This document shows, piece by piece, positions 16,200 to 24,525 of a DNA stretch of 64,000 bases. The notes below the pieces were generated by a model. It was not told the origin of the DNA and did no database searches. It was given only the letters and a program-made list of their open reading frames with translations. This stretch comes from Convivina intestini (GTDB lineage: Bacteria; Bacillota; Bacilli; Lactobacillales; Lactobacillaceae). Within the stretch, counting starts at the first letter, position 1. Every line of letters starts with the position of its first letter. The stretch is from positions 1-64,000 of the forward strand of contig NZ_QEKT01000008.1 in the NCBI RefSeq assembly GCF_003096575.1, written 5' to 3'. Position numbers and translations under genes: made by a program.

Positions 16200-17747
16200 A
16201 TGCAAAATAAAAACACAAAAAAATGGTGGGCCTTATTCGCCCTTTCACTGGGTGTATTCATGGGATTGCTCGATATTACGGTAGTTAATGTTGCCCTCCC
16301 AACCATGGTGAAGAGTTTTTCAGCAACTTTTAATGACCTACAGTGGGTTGTCAATGCCTATACAATCGCCTTTTCGGTGGTCTTACTGGTTGTGTCCAAG
16401 TTGGGGGACATGTACGGTCGTAAAAAAGTTGTCCTAATTAGTATGTTAGTTTTTGTGGTGGCCTCGGCTACCAATGGCTTGGCCACTAATTTACTAGTTT
16501 TAGATATTGGACGAGTTGTGCAAGCCTTTGGAGGCGCAGGACTTATGACCTTATCAATGGCCTTAGTTGCTTCTAACTTTGAAGGAGCTCAACGGGGGAC
16601 AGCACTGGGAATTTTAGGTTCAGTAATGGGGCTATCAACGGTTTCTGGCCCACTGATTGGTGGATTATTAGTTGAGTCTTTTGGTTGGCCAGCGATTTTT
16701 TATGTTAATGTCCCAATTGGGATTGTTGCAGCGATTTTAATGTGGTTTACCATTGATGAGACGCCTAGTTATGGTAAAGGTCAAAAAATTGATTGGCTGG
16801 GGATATTCCTGTCAACAGCGGCAATTTTCTTTGCGGTCTATGGTTTGGTTGAAAAGGAAAATCACCCCCATCTACCTTGGACTGACTTAGGTATTGCGGC
16901 TTGGTTAGTAGCTGCTGTAGCACTTTTATTAATTTTTATTTTGGTAGAAATGCGTTCTGATCATCCCATGATGAATTTGAAATTGTTTAAAAATGGTAAC
17001 TTTGTTGGATCAGTAATTGTAGCTTTTGCCCTCGGATCGGCTGTTTATGCCAGTAATATTTATCTGACTTCGTTGATGCAAAATTACATGGGCTACTCGG
17101 CTTTTGATACTGGGGTTCGCCAACTGACCATGACCGTTTGGAGTCTGATTTTGGGACCAGTCACGGGTTATCTTGGCACCAAATATTCGAAACGTAAGAT
17201 TATTTCCGCCTCACTGTTACTAGCTGGTATGGGCTTTTTGCTCTTGGCCAATGCGATGACCACGAAGTTGACCTATATGCAATTAGTCCCAACGTTGGTA
17301 ATGCTGGGAATTACTAATGGTTTGGTTAATCCGATGTTAAATACAGCTGGGCTAGAAGGGGCAGCACCCAAAGAAATCGGTATGGTTTCAGGTTTGTTAA
17401 ATGTGTTCCGTCAGTTGGGTACGTCGTTTGGTATTGTTATTTTAGGATTGGCTCAAACCAATCACTATGACCAGTATCTAAATGCTCACTTTAGTTTTCC
17501 GCAGGCACCAGTGGTCATGGTTGGAAGTCTCAAACAGGTCTTAATTCAAGCTGGGCCGTTCTCTGGGAATACTATTGCCTATAGCACTAAGTTGTCGGAC
17601 TTACCGTTTGTTAAAGAATTACAAGGAGTTGTTTGGAACGCCTACTGTAGTGGAATGCGAGGATTGGCTTATACGGCCATGACCATTGTTTTAATTGGCG
17701 CAGTTGGTGCATTTTGTTTACTAAAGGATCATGCTAAAAGTAAATGA
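16200..17747 (+). CDS. DHA2-family (EmrB/QacA-type) multidrug MFS transporter
   Basis: Transporter of 515 aa with 14 predicted helices. The early motif LDITVVNVALPTM (motif D1 of DHA2 pumps) lies near residue 22, and GDMYGRKKV (motif A) follows TM2. RVVQAFGGAG and GPLIGGLLVE match motifs B and C of drug-proton antiporters. It uses the proton gradient to export cationic or lipophilic drugs. It is co-transcribed with and probably controlled by the PadR regulator upstream. Confidence 0.9.
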   Translation: MQNKNTKKWWALFALSLGVFMGLLDITVVNVALPTMVKSFSATFNDLQWVVNAYTIAFSVVLLVVSKLGDMYGRKKVVLISMLVFVVASATNGLATNLLVLDIGRVVQAFGGAGLMTLSMALVASNFEGAQRGTALGILGSVMGLSTVSGPLIGGLLVESFGWPAIFYVNVPIGIVAAILMWFTIDETPSYGKGQKIDWLGIFLSTAAIFFAVYGLVEKENHPHLPWTDLGIAAWLVAAVALLLIFILVEMRSDHPMMNLKLFKNGNFVGSVIVAFALGSAVYASNIYLTSLMQNYMGYSAFDTGVRQLTMTVWSLILGPVTGYLGTKYSKRKIISASLLLAGMGFLLLANAMTTKLTYMQLVPTLVMLGITNGLVNPMLNTAGLEGAAPKEIGMVSGLLNVFRQLGTSFGIVILGLAQTNHYDQYLNAHFSFPQAPVVMVGSLKQVLIQAGPFSGNTIAYSTKLSDLPFVKELQGVVWNAYCSGMRGLAYTAMTIVLIGAVGAFCLLKDHAKSK

Positions 17748-17752
17748 TAATG

Positions 17753-17780
17753 AAGAAGTCTGTTAGAAGGCTTCTTTTTA
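17753..17780 (+). terminator. Terminator of the padR-MFS operon
   Basis: Stem AAGAAG / CTTCTT with an inner G-C pairing, followed by TTTTTATTT. Confidence 0.7.
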
Positions 17781-17805
17781 TTTAGTGTCGAAAAATTTAA
17801 AAAGA

Positions 17806-17837
17806 AAAGCACTAGCATTATTAAATGTTAGTGCTTT
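17806..17837 (-). terminator. Leftward terminator of the HTH/DUF2975 pair
   Basis: Arms 17806-17819 and 17824-17837 (AAAGCACTAGCATT / AATGTTAGTGCTTT) pair over 14 bp with one mismatch. On the minus strand a T-rich stretch follows. Confidence 0.75.
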
Positions 17838-17897
17838 AAGCAGTTCAATCAAATTTATTGTTATGCCAATGGGGTAAATGGCCCAACCTGTTATTAA

Positions 17898-18098
17898 CTA
17901 ATCAATATATTCTAAGATATCCCCTGGTTGGCAATCTAATAAACTACAAATCTTTTCCAGGGTACTAAACCGGATGCCCTTGGCCTTACCTGTTTTTAAA
18001 ATTGATAAATTAGCCGGTGTGATACCTACTGCCTGGGCTAAGTCTTTAGAGGATATTTGTCGATCTAATAAGACTTTATCTAAATTTACTTTGATCAT
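17898..18098 (-). CDS. YozG-like small Xre regulator
   Basis: Protein of 66 aa that is nearly all helix-turn-helix (SSKDLAQAVGITPANLSILKT). The tail CSLLDCQPGDILEYI is typical of the YozG/Cro group. GGGGGC lies 5 nt before ATG 18098. It is 17 nt behind a DUF2975 membrane gene; HTH-DUF2975 pairs are common in Firmicutes and may form a membrane-tethered control unit. The target is unknown. Confidence 0.82.
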   Translation of the reverse strand: MIKVNLDKVLLDRQISSKDLAQAVGITPANLSILKTGKAKGIRFSTLEKICSLLDCQPGDILEYID

Positions 18099-18115
18099 GG
18101 ATTGCCCCCGGTTAG

Positions 18116-18655
18116 CTAAATCATGCTATCAGAATCTTCTTGTAGGGCCATTCCCTTGTTAAAAATCAGATAGATAACGTAGATGGCGACTAAAATTAGT
18201 ATGTTTGTGAAAATTTCGGATAATGGTAGGTCGAATTCTTGTGTGGCGTTTAATTGTACTAAGCAGTAATTGATGCTCGTCATGAATTGGAAAATCATCA
18301 TGCAAAGAACGGCAATCATAACTTTTTTAATTTGCATTAAATTAGCTTGAACAAAATAAGCACCTTGGCGTAAGTTGTTGACCAAACGCCGAGGTGAATC
18401 AATTATAAAATAATAGCTTGCCGAAATGAATAGGGCTAAAAAGTAGGTTGAAATTAAAATTAACGGCGATACGTGACTGTTTAATAATGAATGATGGCCT
18501 AAGGACATCGAATAATTAATTGTGTTTTGATCAGGGTGTAGGGTAACTAGAACACCACCTTTGATTAAAAGACCAATTGCAGCAATGGTGCCAATTTCAA
18601 CTAAAATGATTAGGATTGATAACAATTTGAAGATGATATTTGATTTATTAGTCAT
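18116..18655 (-). CDS. DUF2975 membrane protein
   Basis: Protein of 179 aa with four hydrophobic helices (about 8-30, 60-82, 100-122 and 145-165). It belongs to the DUF2975 type that accompanies YozG-like regulators. GAGGG stands 7 nt before ATG 18655. Function unknown. It probably partners the small regulator encoded next, which may be sequestered or activated at the membrane. Confidence 0.75.
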   Translation of the reverse strand: MTNKSNIIFKLLSILIILVEIGTIAAIGLLIKGGVLVTLHPDQNTINYSMSLGHHSLLNSHVSPLILISTYFLALFISASYYFIIDSPRRLVNNLRQGAYFVQANLMQIKKVMIAVLCMMIFQFMTSINYCLVQLNATQEFDLPLSEIFTNILILVAIYVIYLIFNKGMALQEDSDSMI

Positions 18656-18724
18656 AATTTTTCCCTCGCTAAATATGTTTGTATAGATGTTTATGCACCT
18701 TTTATTATCGTTTTAAAATAACAA

Positions 18725-18743
18725 ATTATCTTTTAAAGATAAT
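18725..18743. promoter_or_regulatory. 19-bp perfect palindrome upstream of DUF2975
   Basis: ATTATCTTT T AAAGATAAT is a perfect inverted repeat 70 bp upstream of the DUF2975 start. A degenerate copy (TTATCGTTTTAAAATAA) lies just to its left. It is a candidate operator for the YozG-like protein. Confidence 0.55.
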
Positions 18744-18779
18744 AAAAAGCATTCTTCCAAAGTAGGAAGAATGCTTTTG
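18744..18779. terminator. Strong terminator of the YhgE-like gene
   Basis: Perfect 14-bp stem AAAAGCATTCTTCC / GGAAGAATGCTTTT with a 6-nt loop. Leftward reading continues into TTATTATC. It ends the gene at 18790. Confidence 0.85.
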
Positions 18780-18789
18780 AGATGGGAAA

Positions 18790-19926
18790 TTATAGAAAAC
18801 TTGCTTTGTGGTGCTTGCTGAAGCTTTCTAAAAAGAAGAGTCCTAAGCCGGTCAAGGCAATGACCATTAAAGCAATGGTGTTTTGGTTAATAAAATTATT
18901 GCTGTAGTAAAGTAGTTCGCGGATACCTTCGTACAAGAAACGCATGGGTAACCAAGGTAAAATCCAATTTTGGTAGAAGGTTGGTAACATTTCTGGTGCC
19001 ATGACTAAGAGGGGCAGGCCAAAGAATAACAGTAATCCAAAGATTGCCACACCGGGAACGCCTAGCCAAGCGATAAAGCCTGAGAATAGCATGATAAAGG
19101 CAAAGCTAGCTAGAGCTAAGAAGCATGATAAGGTGAATGAATCGGGGAAGGTATAACCCAGAATTTGACTAGCGTAGAAGCGGGTTGAAAAACCGATTAG
19201 TAGCGCAATAACAGCGATTATAGCCACAGTAATTGTTTTAAATTTGAGAACATCTTGACGATTACGAGGTTGAAAAGCCTTAGAAGCAAAGTACATAAGC
19301 ATGGTGACAGCTAAGCTGGCAATCCAAATTGGTTGGAAGAAGACTGAACTAGCAGCTTCCAGATCGGTAGTCTGATGAGTTTTGGTAACTTCCACTTTAA
19401 GTGGATTGGCAATTGCACTGACTTGATTAGCGTTAATCGGGTTATTGCCCATCTTTGCGAGGAGGTTACTACCAATGCCATTGCCAATTTTAGTAAACAT
19501 GCCCGTTAAAATTTGGTTAATCGAAGTGGATAAAGTGTTGTTACGACCTTGATTCAGCACAATTTTAATTGTCGCTGGTTGATTCGTTTGACTAATTTGC
19601 ATGATATCAGCGGTAAAGTTTTTAGGAATAATAACGGTGGCGTAGTTGCCGTTAAAATCTAAATCTTTATCTGCGGCAGTCCGATTATCGTATTGCTGCC
19701 ATTTAAAGATTGGCTTATCGGCATGGTCGGCCTTGGTTTTATTATTCATGATTTGTTTGGTGATGTTTTGCCCTAGTGCCCCTTGATCCTCATTAACAAT
19801 GGCGATCGGAATGTTTTGCATGGTTGATTTGGCCGAGGGAATCTGGGCAATCGTCATGATTAGTGTGACTAATAAGGATGCTAGGATAGCAAATCCTAAG
19901 AATTTATTTTTAAAAATTACTTGCAT
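18790..19926 (-). CDS. YhgE/Pip-like ABC-2-type membrane exporter
   Basis: Membrane protein of 378 aa. ATG 19926 has GGAGGAG 6 nt upstream; the longer frame start at 20019 lies in the divergent operator. Layout: one N-terminal helix (about 10-30), an extracellular domain (about 32-205) containing IPIAIVNEDQGA, then five helices to the end. It has no ATPase partner nearby, as usual for the YhgE/Pip group. A divergent TetR gene with a shared palindrome suggests inducible control by a toxic compound. Confidence 0.78.
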   Translation of the reverse strand: MQVIFKNKFLGFAILASLLVTLIMTIAQIPSAKSTMQNIPIAIVNEDQGALGQNITKQIMNNKTKADHADKPIFKWQQYDNRTAADKDLDFNGNYATVIIPKNFTADIMQISQTNQPATIKIVLNQGRNNTLSTSINQILTGMFTKIGNGIGSNLLAKMGNNPINANQVSAIANPLKVEVTKTHQTTDLEAASSVFFQPIWIASLAVTMLMYFASKAFQPRNRQDVLKFKTITVAIIAVIALLIGFSTRFYASQILGYTFPDSFTLSCFLALASFAFIMLFSGFIAWLGVPGVAIFGLLLFFGLPLLVMAPEMLPTFYQNWILPWLPMRFLYEGIRELLYYSNNFINQNTIALMVIALTGLGLFFLESFSKHHKASFL

Positions 19927-20010
19927 ATTTTTCTCCTCCACAACTGCGACACCGCGTTGCTTTTTATCTGTGATTAAGCATATAGTGAAGGCAAAGCAAT
20001 TGTAAGAATT

Positions 20011-20035
20011 AAAATGCATAAAAGTGTTGCATTTT
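20011..20035. promoter_or_regulatory. Operator between the YhgE-like and TetR genes
   Basis: AAAATGCA (20011-20018) and TGCATTTT (20028-20035) are perfect inverted arms with a 9-bp centre, midway between the divergent starts at 19926 and 20054. Confidence 0.65.
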
Positions 20036-20053
20036 GTAATAGGAGGTTAGTAA

Positions 20054-20671
20054 ATGGCTAGTTATACCAATAAAATTAAGCAAACCAATTATGTTATTCA
20101 AACGGCGTTACTGGATTTGTTAGGCACTGTGTCATTCAACAAAGTATCGGTTAATCAAATTTGTGCCAAAGCAGATATTAATCGGTCAACTTTTTATCGA
20201 CATTATGTCGATAAATATCAAGTACTTGATGAAATTGAGCAGGAAATTATTACCCAACTAGGAGCAATACCTCGTAATGAATTTGAACAAAGTACTAGCA
20301 TTAGTGATTTAGCCTTAAATTTAGAAGTCATTATCGATCAGATGTTAGATATTGTTCAGGGTTATCAAAATACTTTATCGCTATTATTAGGTGAAAATGG
20401 GGATGCAAATTTTCAAAATTATTTGAAACAGGTCTTTTTAACAAGGATGGAGGGGAGTTGGCAAAAAATTCACCGGCATTTAAAAGTTGATAATCATCAT
20501 ATTGATAGAGAGTTATCAGCGGATTTCATTGTGGCTGCTAATATGTCAATTTTATATTATGCGGTTAAGCATCCAATGGTATCACATCAACAAATCACGG
20601 AAACTTTTACTAAACTTTTGATTAGGGGACCACTGAATACCCTCTATCAGTCGATTAGTACCGAAGATTAG
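20054..20671 (+). CDS. TetR-family regulator of the YhgE-like gene
   Basis: Regulator of 205 aa with an N-terminal TetR domain (VNQICAKADINRSTFYRHY) and a C-terminal helical domain of the DhaS/YhgD-like kind. AGGAGG lies 8 nt before ATG 20054. It is divergent from the YhgE-like gene; in B. subtilis a TetR-type gene also stands next to yhgE. It probably binds the AAAATGCA/TGCATTTT palindrome. Confidence 0.82.
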   Translation: MASYTNKIKQTNYVIQTALLDLLGTVSFNKVSVNQICAKADINRSTFYRHYVDKYQVLDEIEQEIITQLGAIPRNEFEQSTSISDLALNLEVIIDQMLDIVQGYQNTLSLLLGENGDANFQNYLKQVFLTRMEGSWQKIHRHLKVDNHHIDRELSADFIVAANMSILYYAVKHPMVSHQQITETFTKLLIRGPLNTLYQSISTED

Positions 20672-20676
20672 ACGCA

Positions 20677-20712
20677 AAAAAGGAGCCTGTCGTTGAGGAC
20701 GAGCTCCTTTTG
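20677..20712. terminator. Bidirectional terminator between TetR and Mn-catalase genes
   Basis: AAAAGGAGC (20678-20686) pairs with GCTCCTTTT (20703-20711). The convergent genes end on either side. Confidence 0.85.
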
Positions 20713-20723
20713 TACATAAATAA

Positions 20724-21530
20724 TTAACCTTGGTCGTTATGCAAACGCTTATCGGCTGGCTTCGTTTCTGGAATACCACCCATGGCTTCGGGTTCTTCTT
20801 GATAAGTGAACTTTTCGCCATCTTTGGCCACTTGACCTTCGAATTGACGAGAACCATCACCATCTGAGAAGTTCATGAGGACGTGAGTAAATTCTTGGTG
20901 TTCAATATCCTTCATGTCACCCGGTACAATGACACCATACTTTTCTTCTAGTTCTTCTTGGGCCTTCATGAATTGCAACTGATGTTGGGTTTCACGGGCT
21001 AACAGGAACTTTAACATGTCGCGCACGCCTTTATCCTCAGTCATGTAGTACAAGCGACTAACTTGCAAACGAGCTTGAGATTCACGGACAACGTTAAAAC
21101 GCATATCAGCAACTAGGTTACCACTTGAAGTTACGTAACCGGCATTCCAAGCAGCACCATTAGGATTATTTAGCCCGGCCGTTAAACCGTGCACTAAGGC
21201 ATGTTCTGGATCCATTCCGCTCATCAAAGCCGCCAAAGAAGGGTCTTTCTTTAATTCTTCGGGGGTAGCTTGGAAGGGAGCTCCTTCTAAAAGATAGGCA
21301 ATCATGGTTGAAATCATTTCCACGTGGCCAATTTCTTCAGTACCAGTGTCTAACAATAAATCCTTATATTTTTCATCACCAGTTGATGACCATCCTTGAG
21401 AAAGGTATGACATCATGCCAGTTGTTTCACCCCATTGACCCCCTAAGGCTTCTTGTAAGCGACGAGCCATTAGTGGATCAGGACGGTCGGGCTTGGCATT
21501 GTACTGCAACTTGCGAGTGTGCTTAAACAT
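20724..21530 (-). CDS. Manganese (non-heme) catalase
   Basis: Cytoplasmic di-manganese catalase of 268 aa, the normal family length, converting hydrogen peroxide to water and oxygen. The metal ligands known from the Lactobacillus plantarum enzyme are all present: E35 (WGETTG), E66 and H69 (TEEIGHVEM), E150 (RESQ) and H183 (RETQH); the last two are shifted by two residues. AGTAGG precedes ATG 21530. An extended inverted repeat lies in its upstream region. It gives peroxide defence without heme. Confidence 0.95.
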   Translation of the reverse strand: MFKHTRKLQYNAKPDRPDPLMARRLQEALGGQWGETTGMMSYLSQGWSSTGDEKYKDLLLDTGTEEIGHVEMISTMIAYLLEGAPFQATPEELKKDPSLAALMSGMDPEHALVHGLTAGLNNPNGAAWNAGYVTSSGNLVADMRFNVVRESQARLQVSRLYYMTEDKGVRDMLKFLLARETQHQLQFMKAQEELEEKYGVIVPGDMKDIEHQEFTHVLMNFSDGDGSRQFEGQVAKDGEKFTYQEEPEAMGGIPETKPADKRLHNDQG

Positions 21531-21774
21531 AAGAACCTACTTTCTTTGCAATGCGAGAACGTATATTGATTTAAAATAATACCAATTTTGATATTATTTT
21601 AAATATCTGGCGATATACGTCCGGAGTTTTGACTTTTAATGCTGATTTATTAAATTGTATAACTTCTTATCAACATTGTTTAATAATATATCACAACTAT
21701 ACCAATTAATACAACAAAATATTTATTTTATTTTTTGTCATATATAATTGACTTTTAAACGGTGGTTAATTAAG
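21531..21774. promoter_or_regulatory. Upstream region of Mn-catalase with a 62-bp nested inverted repeat
   Basis: Very AT-rich gap. ACGTATAT (21559-21566) and ATTTAAAATAATA (21569-21581) are mirrored by TATTATTTTAAAT (21592-21604) and ATATACGT (21613-21620). The whole could be a regulator-binding array or a leader stem-loop; there is no T run, so it is not a terminator. A possible minus-strand promoter is TTGATA with a TAATAA-like -10 around 21650-21680. Confidence 0.5.
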
Positions 21775-21999
21775 ATGAAAGCGAAAGGTATATCAAGCAT
21801 TATGATTAATCGAATTCGTAAATATCGGAAGCAAAAGGGAATGACTCAGGCGGACTTAGCTCAGCAGGTTGGGATTGCTCGCCAGACGGTTAATTTAATT
21901 GAAAATGGCAAGTATAATCCGAGTTTGGATTTATGTATTCGAATTTGTCAGTGCTTGAATACCGATTTGAACACCTTATTTTGGGAGGTAGAGAGATGA
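21775..21999 (+). CDS. Xre-family small regulator
   Basis: Small helix-turn-helix protein of 74 aa from ATG 21775 (GGTGG 9 nt upstream), or 65 aa from ATG 21802, which gives the usual family N-terminus MINRIRKYRKQKG. The DNA-binding core is MTQADLAQQVGIARQTVNLIE. Its stop overlaps the next start as ATGA. It heads a three-gene unit with two DUF3278 membrane proteins and probably regulates it. Confidence 0.82.
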   Translation: MKAKGISSIMINRIRKYRKQKGMTQADLAQQVGIARQTVNLIENGKYNPSLDLCIRICQCLNTDLNTLFWEVER

Positions 22000-22511
22000 A
22001 GCGTTTTACATCAATATTCTTGGGTTGCTTTTATGGTTTTGGAGAACCAATTGATCAAAAGACAGAGCAGGAAATGGCCAAGTTTAGTAGCGTCGCCTTT
22101 CCAATCTTTTCAATTTATACCTTGATTTCTAGTTTTGCGGTGGCTTGCTTAGTGGGGCAGGATACGCCACGCCTTATCTATGGAATTTTATTCAGTAATT
22201 TTATAGTGTTTTTTATCCTACTGATATCCTTTGGTTACTATATCCGTAAACACAAGTTAATCCAGGGAGAGAGCTTTTGGATGCAAGCACCCTCTAAAAG
22301 AGTAGCGCTCAGTCGGGCTATTAGTTCAGGATTATTCTTTGGTCTTGCGTATGTCATATTTGATGGCTTTATGAATGTTTTTTTGAATGAAAGTTCCTTT
22401 GTTAGTGCTTTTAGTGTTCGTTCCTTGCTTGGAGATTTTGTGGCTGCCTTAGTTTGGGCTGGAATCATTTTATTGATTAGCTATCCCTATCGTAATGGTG
22501 GTAAGAAGTAG
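21996..22511 (+). CDS. DUF3278 membrane protein, copy 1
   Basis: Protein of 171 aa whose ATG overlaps the regulator stop (ATGA) and follows GGGAGGT. The N-terminus FYGFGEPIDQKTEQEMAKFSSVAF is the DUF3278 pattern; four hydrophobic helices follow (about 35-55, 60-82, 105-125 and 140-160). DUF3278 proteins usually sit beside Xre regulators, and their function is unknown. It is paralogous to the next gene. Confidence 0.75.
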   Translation: MKRFTSIFLGCFYGFGEPIDQKTEQEMAKFSSVAFPIFSIYTLISSFAVACLVGQDTPRLIYGILFSNFIVFFILLISFGYYIRKHKLIQGESFWMQAPSKRVALSRAISSGLFFGLAYVIFDGFMNVFLNESSFVSAFSVRSLLGDFVAALVWAGIILLISYPYRNGGKK

Positions 22512-22547
22512 CTTAGATGAATGATTTTTATAGGGGGAGAGATAAAT

Positions 22548-23063
22548 ATGGATCGCTGGTATAAAAAGGTAATAAGCCATTTCTACGGGATAGGGGGACC
22601 TGTTGATGAATATCGGGAGCAAAAAGTCAACAAATTTGGCAGTGTCGCCTATATTATATTGTGGATTTATTTGTTAATCTCAACCTTTATCGCAACTGGG
22701 TTTTGGAATTTTAGTGAGACTGCCTTAGCTTTCCTTGTAACAGGAAATTTGGTTGTGATTTTAGCCCTGAGCATGGGGGCAGCAATTTATGTTTATCGGA
22801 ATAAACTTGATAAACAATATTTTGATAATCCACTTCGTCAGAAAAAAATTTACCGTTACAAGGCGTTTGGACAAGGTCTATATTTTGGTATTGCTACATG
22901 GTTATTAGCAGGGTTACAAAATATCTGGCTTGATAATAAATCATTTAATTTAATTTTTACTTGGAAGGAATTTATAGGCCACATTCTTATGGGGACCTTC
23001 TTTGGCGCCTTAATATACATTTTTTCGTTACATCGGATTGATAAAAAAATAGAAGAGCATTAG
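22548..23063 (+). CDS. DUF3278 membrane protein, copy 2
   Basis: Protein of 171 aa starting at ATG 22548 with GGGGGAGA upstream. The N-terminus FYGIGGPVDEYREQKVNKFGSVAYI matches DUF3278 more closely than copy 1. Four helices are in the same positions as copy 1, so the two look like a tandem duplication that has diverged strongly. It ends the operon before a strong terminator. Confidence 0.76.
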   Translation: MDRWYKKVISHFYGIGGPVDEYREQKVNKFGSVAYIILWIYLLISTFIATGFWNFSETALAFLVTGNLVVILALSMGAAIYVYRNKLDKQYFDNPLRQKKIYRYKAFGQGLYFGIATWLLAGLQNIWLDNKSFNLIFTWKEFIGHILMGTFFGALIYIFSLHRIDKKIEEH

Positions 23064-23141
23064 TTAAAAATCATTCTTACTGTTAGAAAAATTATTTTCC
23101 TTGACAAATTCTTAAATAATTTTTTTGTCTAGTAAACAATG

Positions 23142-23181
23142 AAAAAGGACCTCAAAAATTCAATTTTTGAGGTCCTTTTAA
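23142..23181. terminator. Strong bidirectional terminator
   Basis: An 18-bp perfect stem (23143-23160 with 23162-23179) with T and A tracts at the ends, between the DUF3278 and DyP genes. Confidence 0.92.
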
Positions 23182-23206
23182 GTAAATCGTTAGTGTTTTT
23201 TTAGTT

Positions 23207-24205
23207 TTAATCAAATTCACCGTCAGCAATTTTTGCCAAAGTATCCCGCGATGGGATGAAGAATAATTGTCCGGATAATAGGGTTGAAAAGGTTAGTAGG
23301 AAGTCATTTTGCAAAACCATGCTTAACAGCATATTTTTGGTGATTTCCCAGTGACGAGCGTACCCCATAAAGTAAGTACCAGTATTGCCGGTGGCGGGGT
23401 CGGAATAAGGAACATTCATTCGAATAATCTTTTGTTCTTCACCTTCAGGAGAAATTGATTTCGAAGCGACGTTGTGGGCGTTCTTGTACTTATCCTCGTC
23501 TTCTAATTCCAAATCAGAAAACTTTTCACGACCGACTGCTTTTTCTTGGCTTTCAGTCTTCAGGTGGTTCCAAAAGTCCATATCATGGTGCCACTTTTGG
23601 GCAAAGGCGTAAGAACCATTGATGTAATCAGGGTCTTCGTCACCAATAATGGCGTAATCAGCGGCATCCTCAATGGCTGGTGCCTCGGTACCATCAATAA
23701 AGCCGATAATTGCTCGACCTTCAAAGTAACGGAAGCCCTTGGTGGAATCAACGACTTCAGTATATTCCCGCAAGAACTTCATGAACTGCGTTTGAACCTC
23801 ATAAACCTGAGCCTCAGCACTATCACGGATATGGAAGAACATATCACCTTCACTAGCAGGCATGCTGTACTTGGCGTCTAAATCAGGCATACCGGGCATT
23901 TCGTAGTTAGGGCCATCGATTCCTTCAAAAGTTTCTAATTCTTTTGGTTTAGGAGTATTTGGGAAGAGAATATCCCAAGCATGATTACTAAAACCAAAAG
24001 CAACTTTGATACCGGCATTAGCTGATAAACCAGATTCCCTAATTCGCATTGAACGAATGATAGCTTGTGAACGGTCAGCGAACTCTTCGATAGCTTCCTG
24101 TAAAACCTTTGGATCAACGTCTTCTTTGAACTTTAATACAGTAAATTGAACGTGCTCACCGATATCTTTAAATACATCTTGAGCCTTGCTTGGATTAATA
24201 GGCAT
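23207..24205 (-). CDS. DyP-type heme peroxidase
   Basis: Peroxidase of 332 aa. The GxxDG family motif appears as GFIDG at 168-172 with distal Asp 171. Proximal His is probably H244 (KNAHN), and R262 (IIRMNVPYSDP) is the distal Arg. There is no Tat or Sec signal, so it is cytoplasmic. The family oxidises dyes, phenolics or porphyrin-linked substrates with hydrogen peroxide. Lactic acid bacteria cannot make heme, so cofactor must be taken up, which fits the hrtRBA operon. GAGGA precedes ATG 24205. Confidence 0.92.
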   Translation of the reverse strand: MPINPSKAQDVFKDIGEHVQFTVLKFKEDVDPKVLQEAIEEFADRSQAIIRSMRIRESGLSANAGIKVAFGFSNHAWDILFPNTPKPKELETFEGIDGPNYEMPGMPDLDAKYSMPASEGDMFFHIRDSAEAQVYEVQTQFMKFLREYTEVVDSTKGFRYFEGRAIIGFIDGTEAPAIEDAADYAIIGDEDPDYINGSYAFAQKWHHDMDFWNHLKTESQEKAVGREKFSDLELEDEDKYKNAHNVASKSISPEGEEQKIIRMNVPYSDPATGNTGTYFMGYARHWEITKNMLLSMVLQNDFLLTFSTLLSGQLFFIPSRDTLAKIADGEFD

Positions 24206-24525
24206 TGCGCTATTTCCTCGATTTCTATTATCTTTTACAGATTAAAATTTACACTAAAACGGTCTCAAATTCTACCCCAAATTAGATTGATTCTAAATAA
24301 TGTGAAGACTATGAGAATTTTGTAAAGGAATAGTAAAAATTGCAATGAAGCTTACTGTTGTCATTTTGTAAGCGCTTTGATAAACTACGAATTAAGGACA
24401 AAAATTTTTTTCAACCCGAAATTGACGATGGTTTTAACCTCAATGATGAGTAATTTATTAATTTCATTGAAGCATGCCTTGAAAAAAATGGTTGGACTAA
24501 AAAATAAAGGAAAGTGGTTGGAAAA
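24206..24525 (+). promoter_or_regulatory. Intergenic region between DyP and PTS enzyme I genes
   Basis: Contains the cre-like site at 24367-24380 and a weak inverted repeat TCAATGA/TCATTGA around 24440-24473. No full promoter pair is obvious. No open frame of note is seen. Confidence 0.4.
24367..24380 (+). promoter_or_regulatory. cre site (CcpA) upstream of the EI gene
   Basis: TGTAAGCGCTTTGA fits the catabolite-responsive element consensus TGWAARCGYTWNCW closely. It lies 146 bp before the EI start and suggests glucose repression through CcpA/HPr-Ser-P. Confidence 0.7.
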
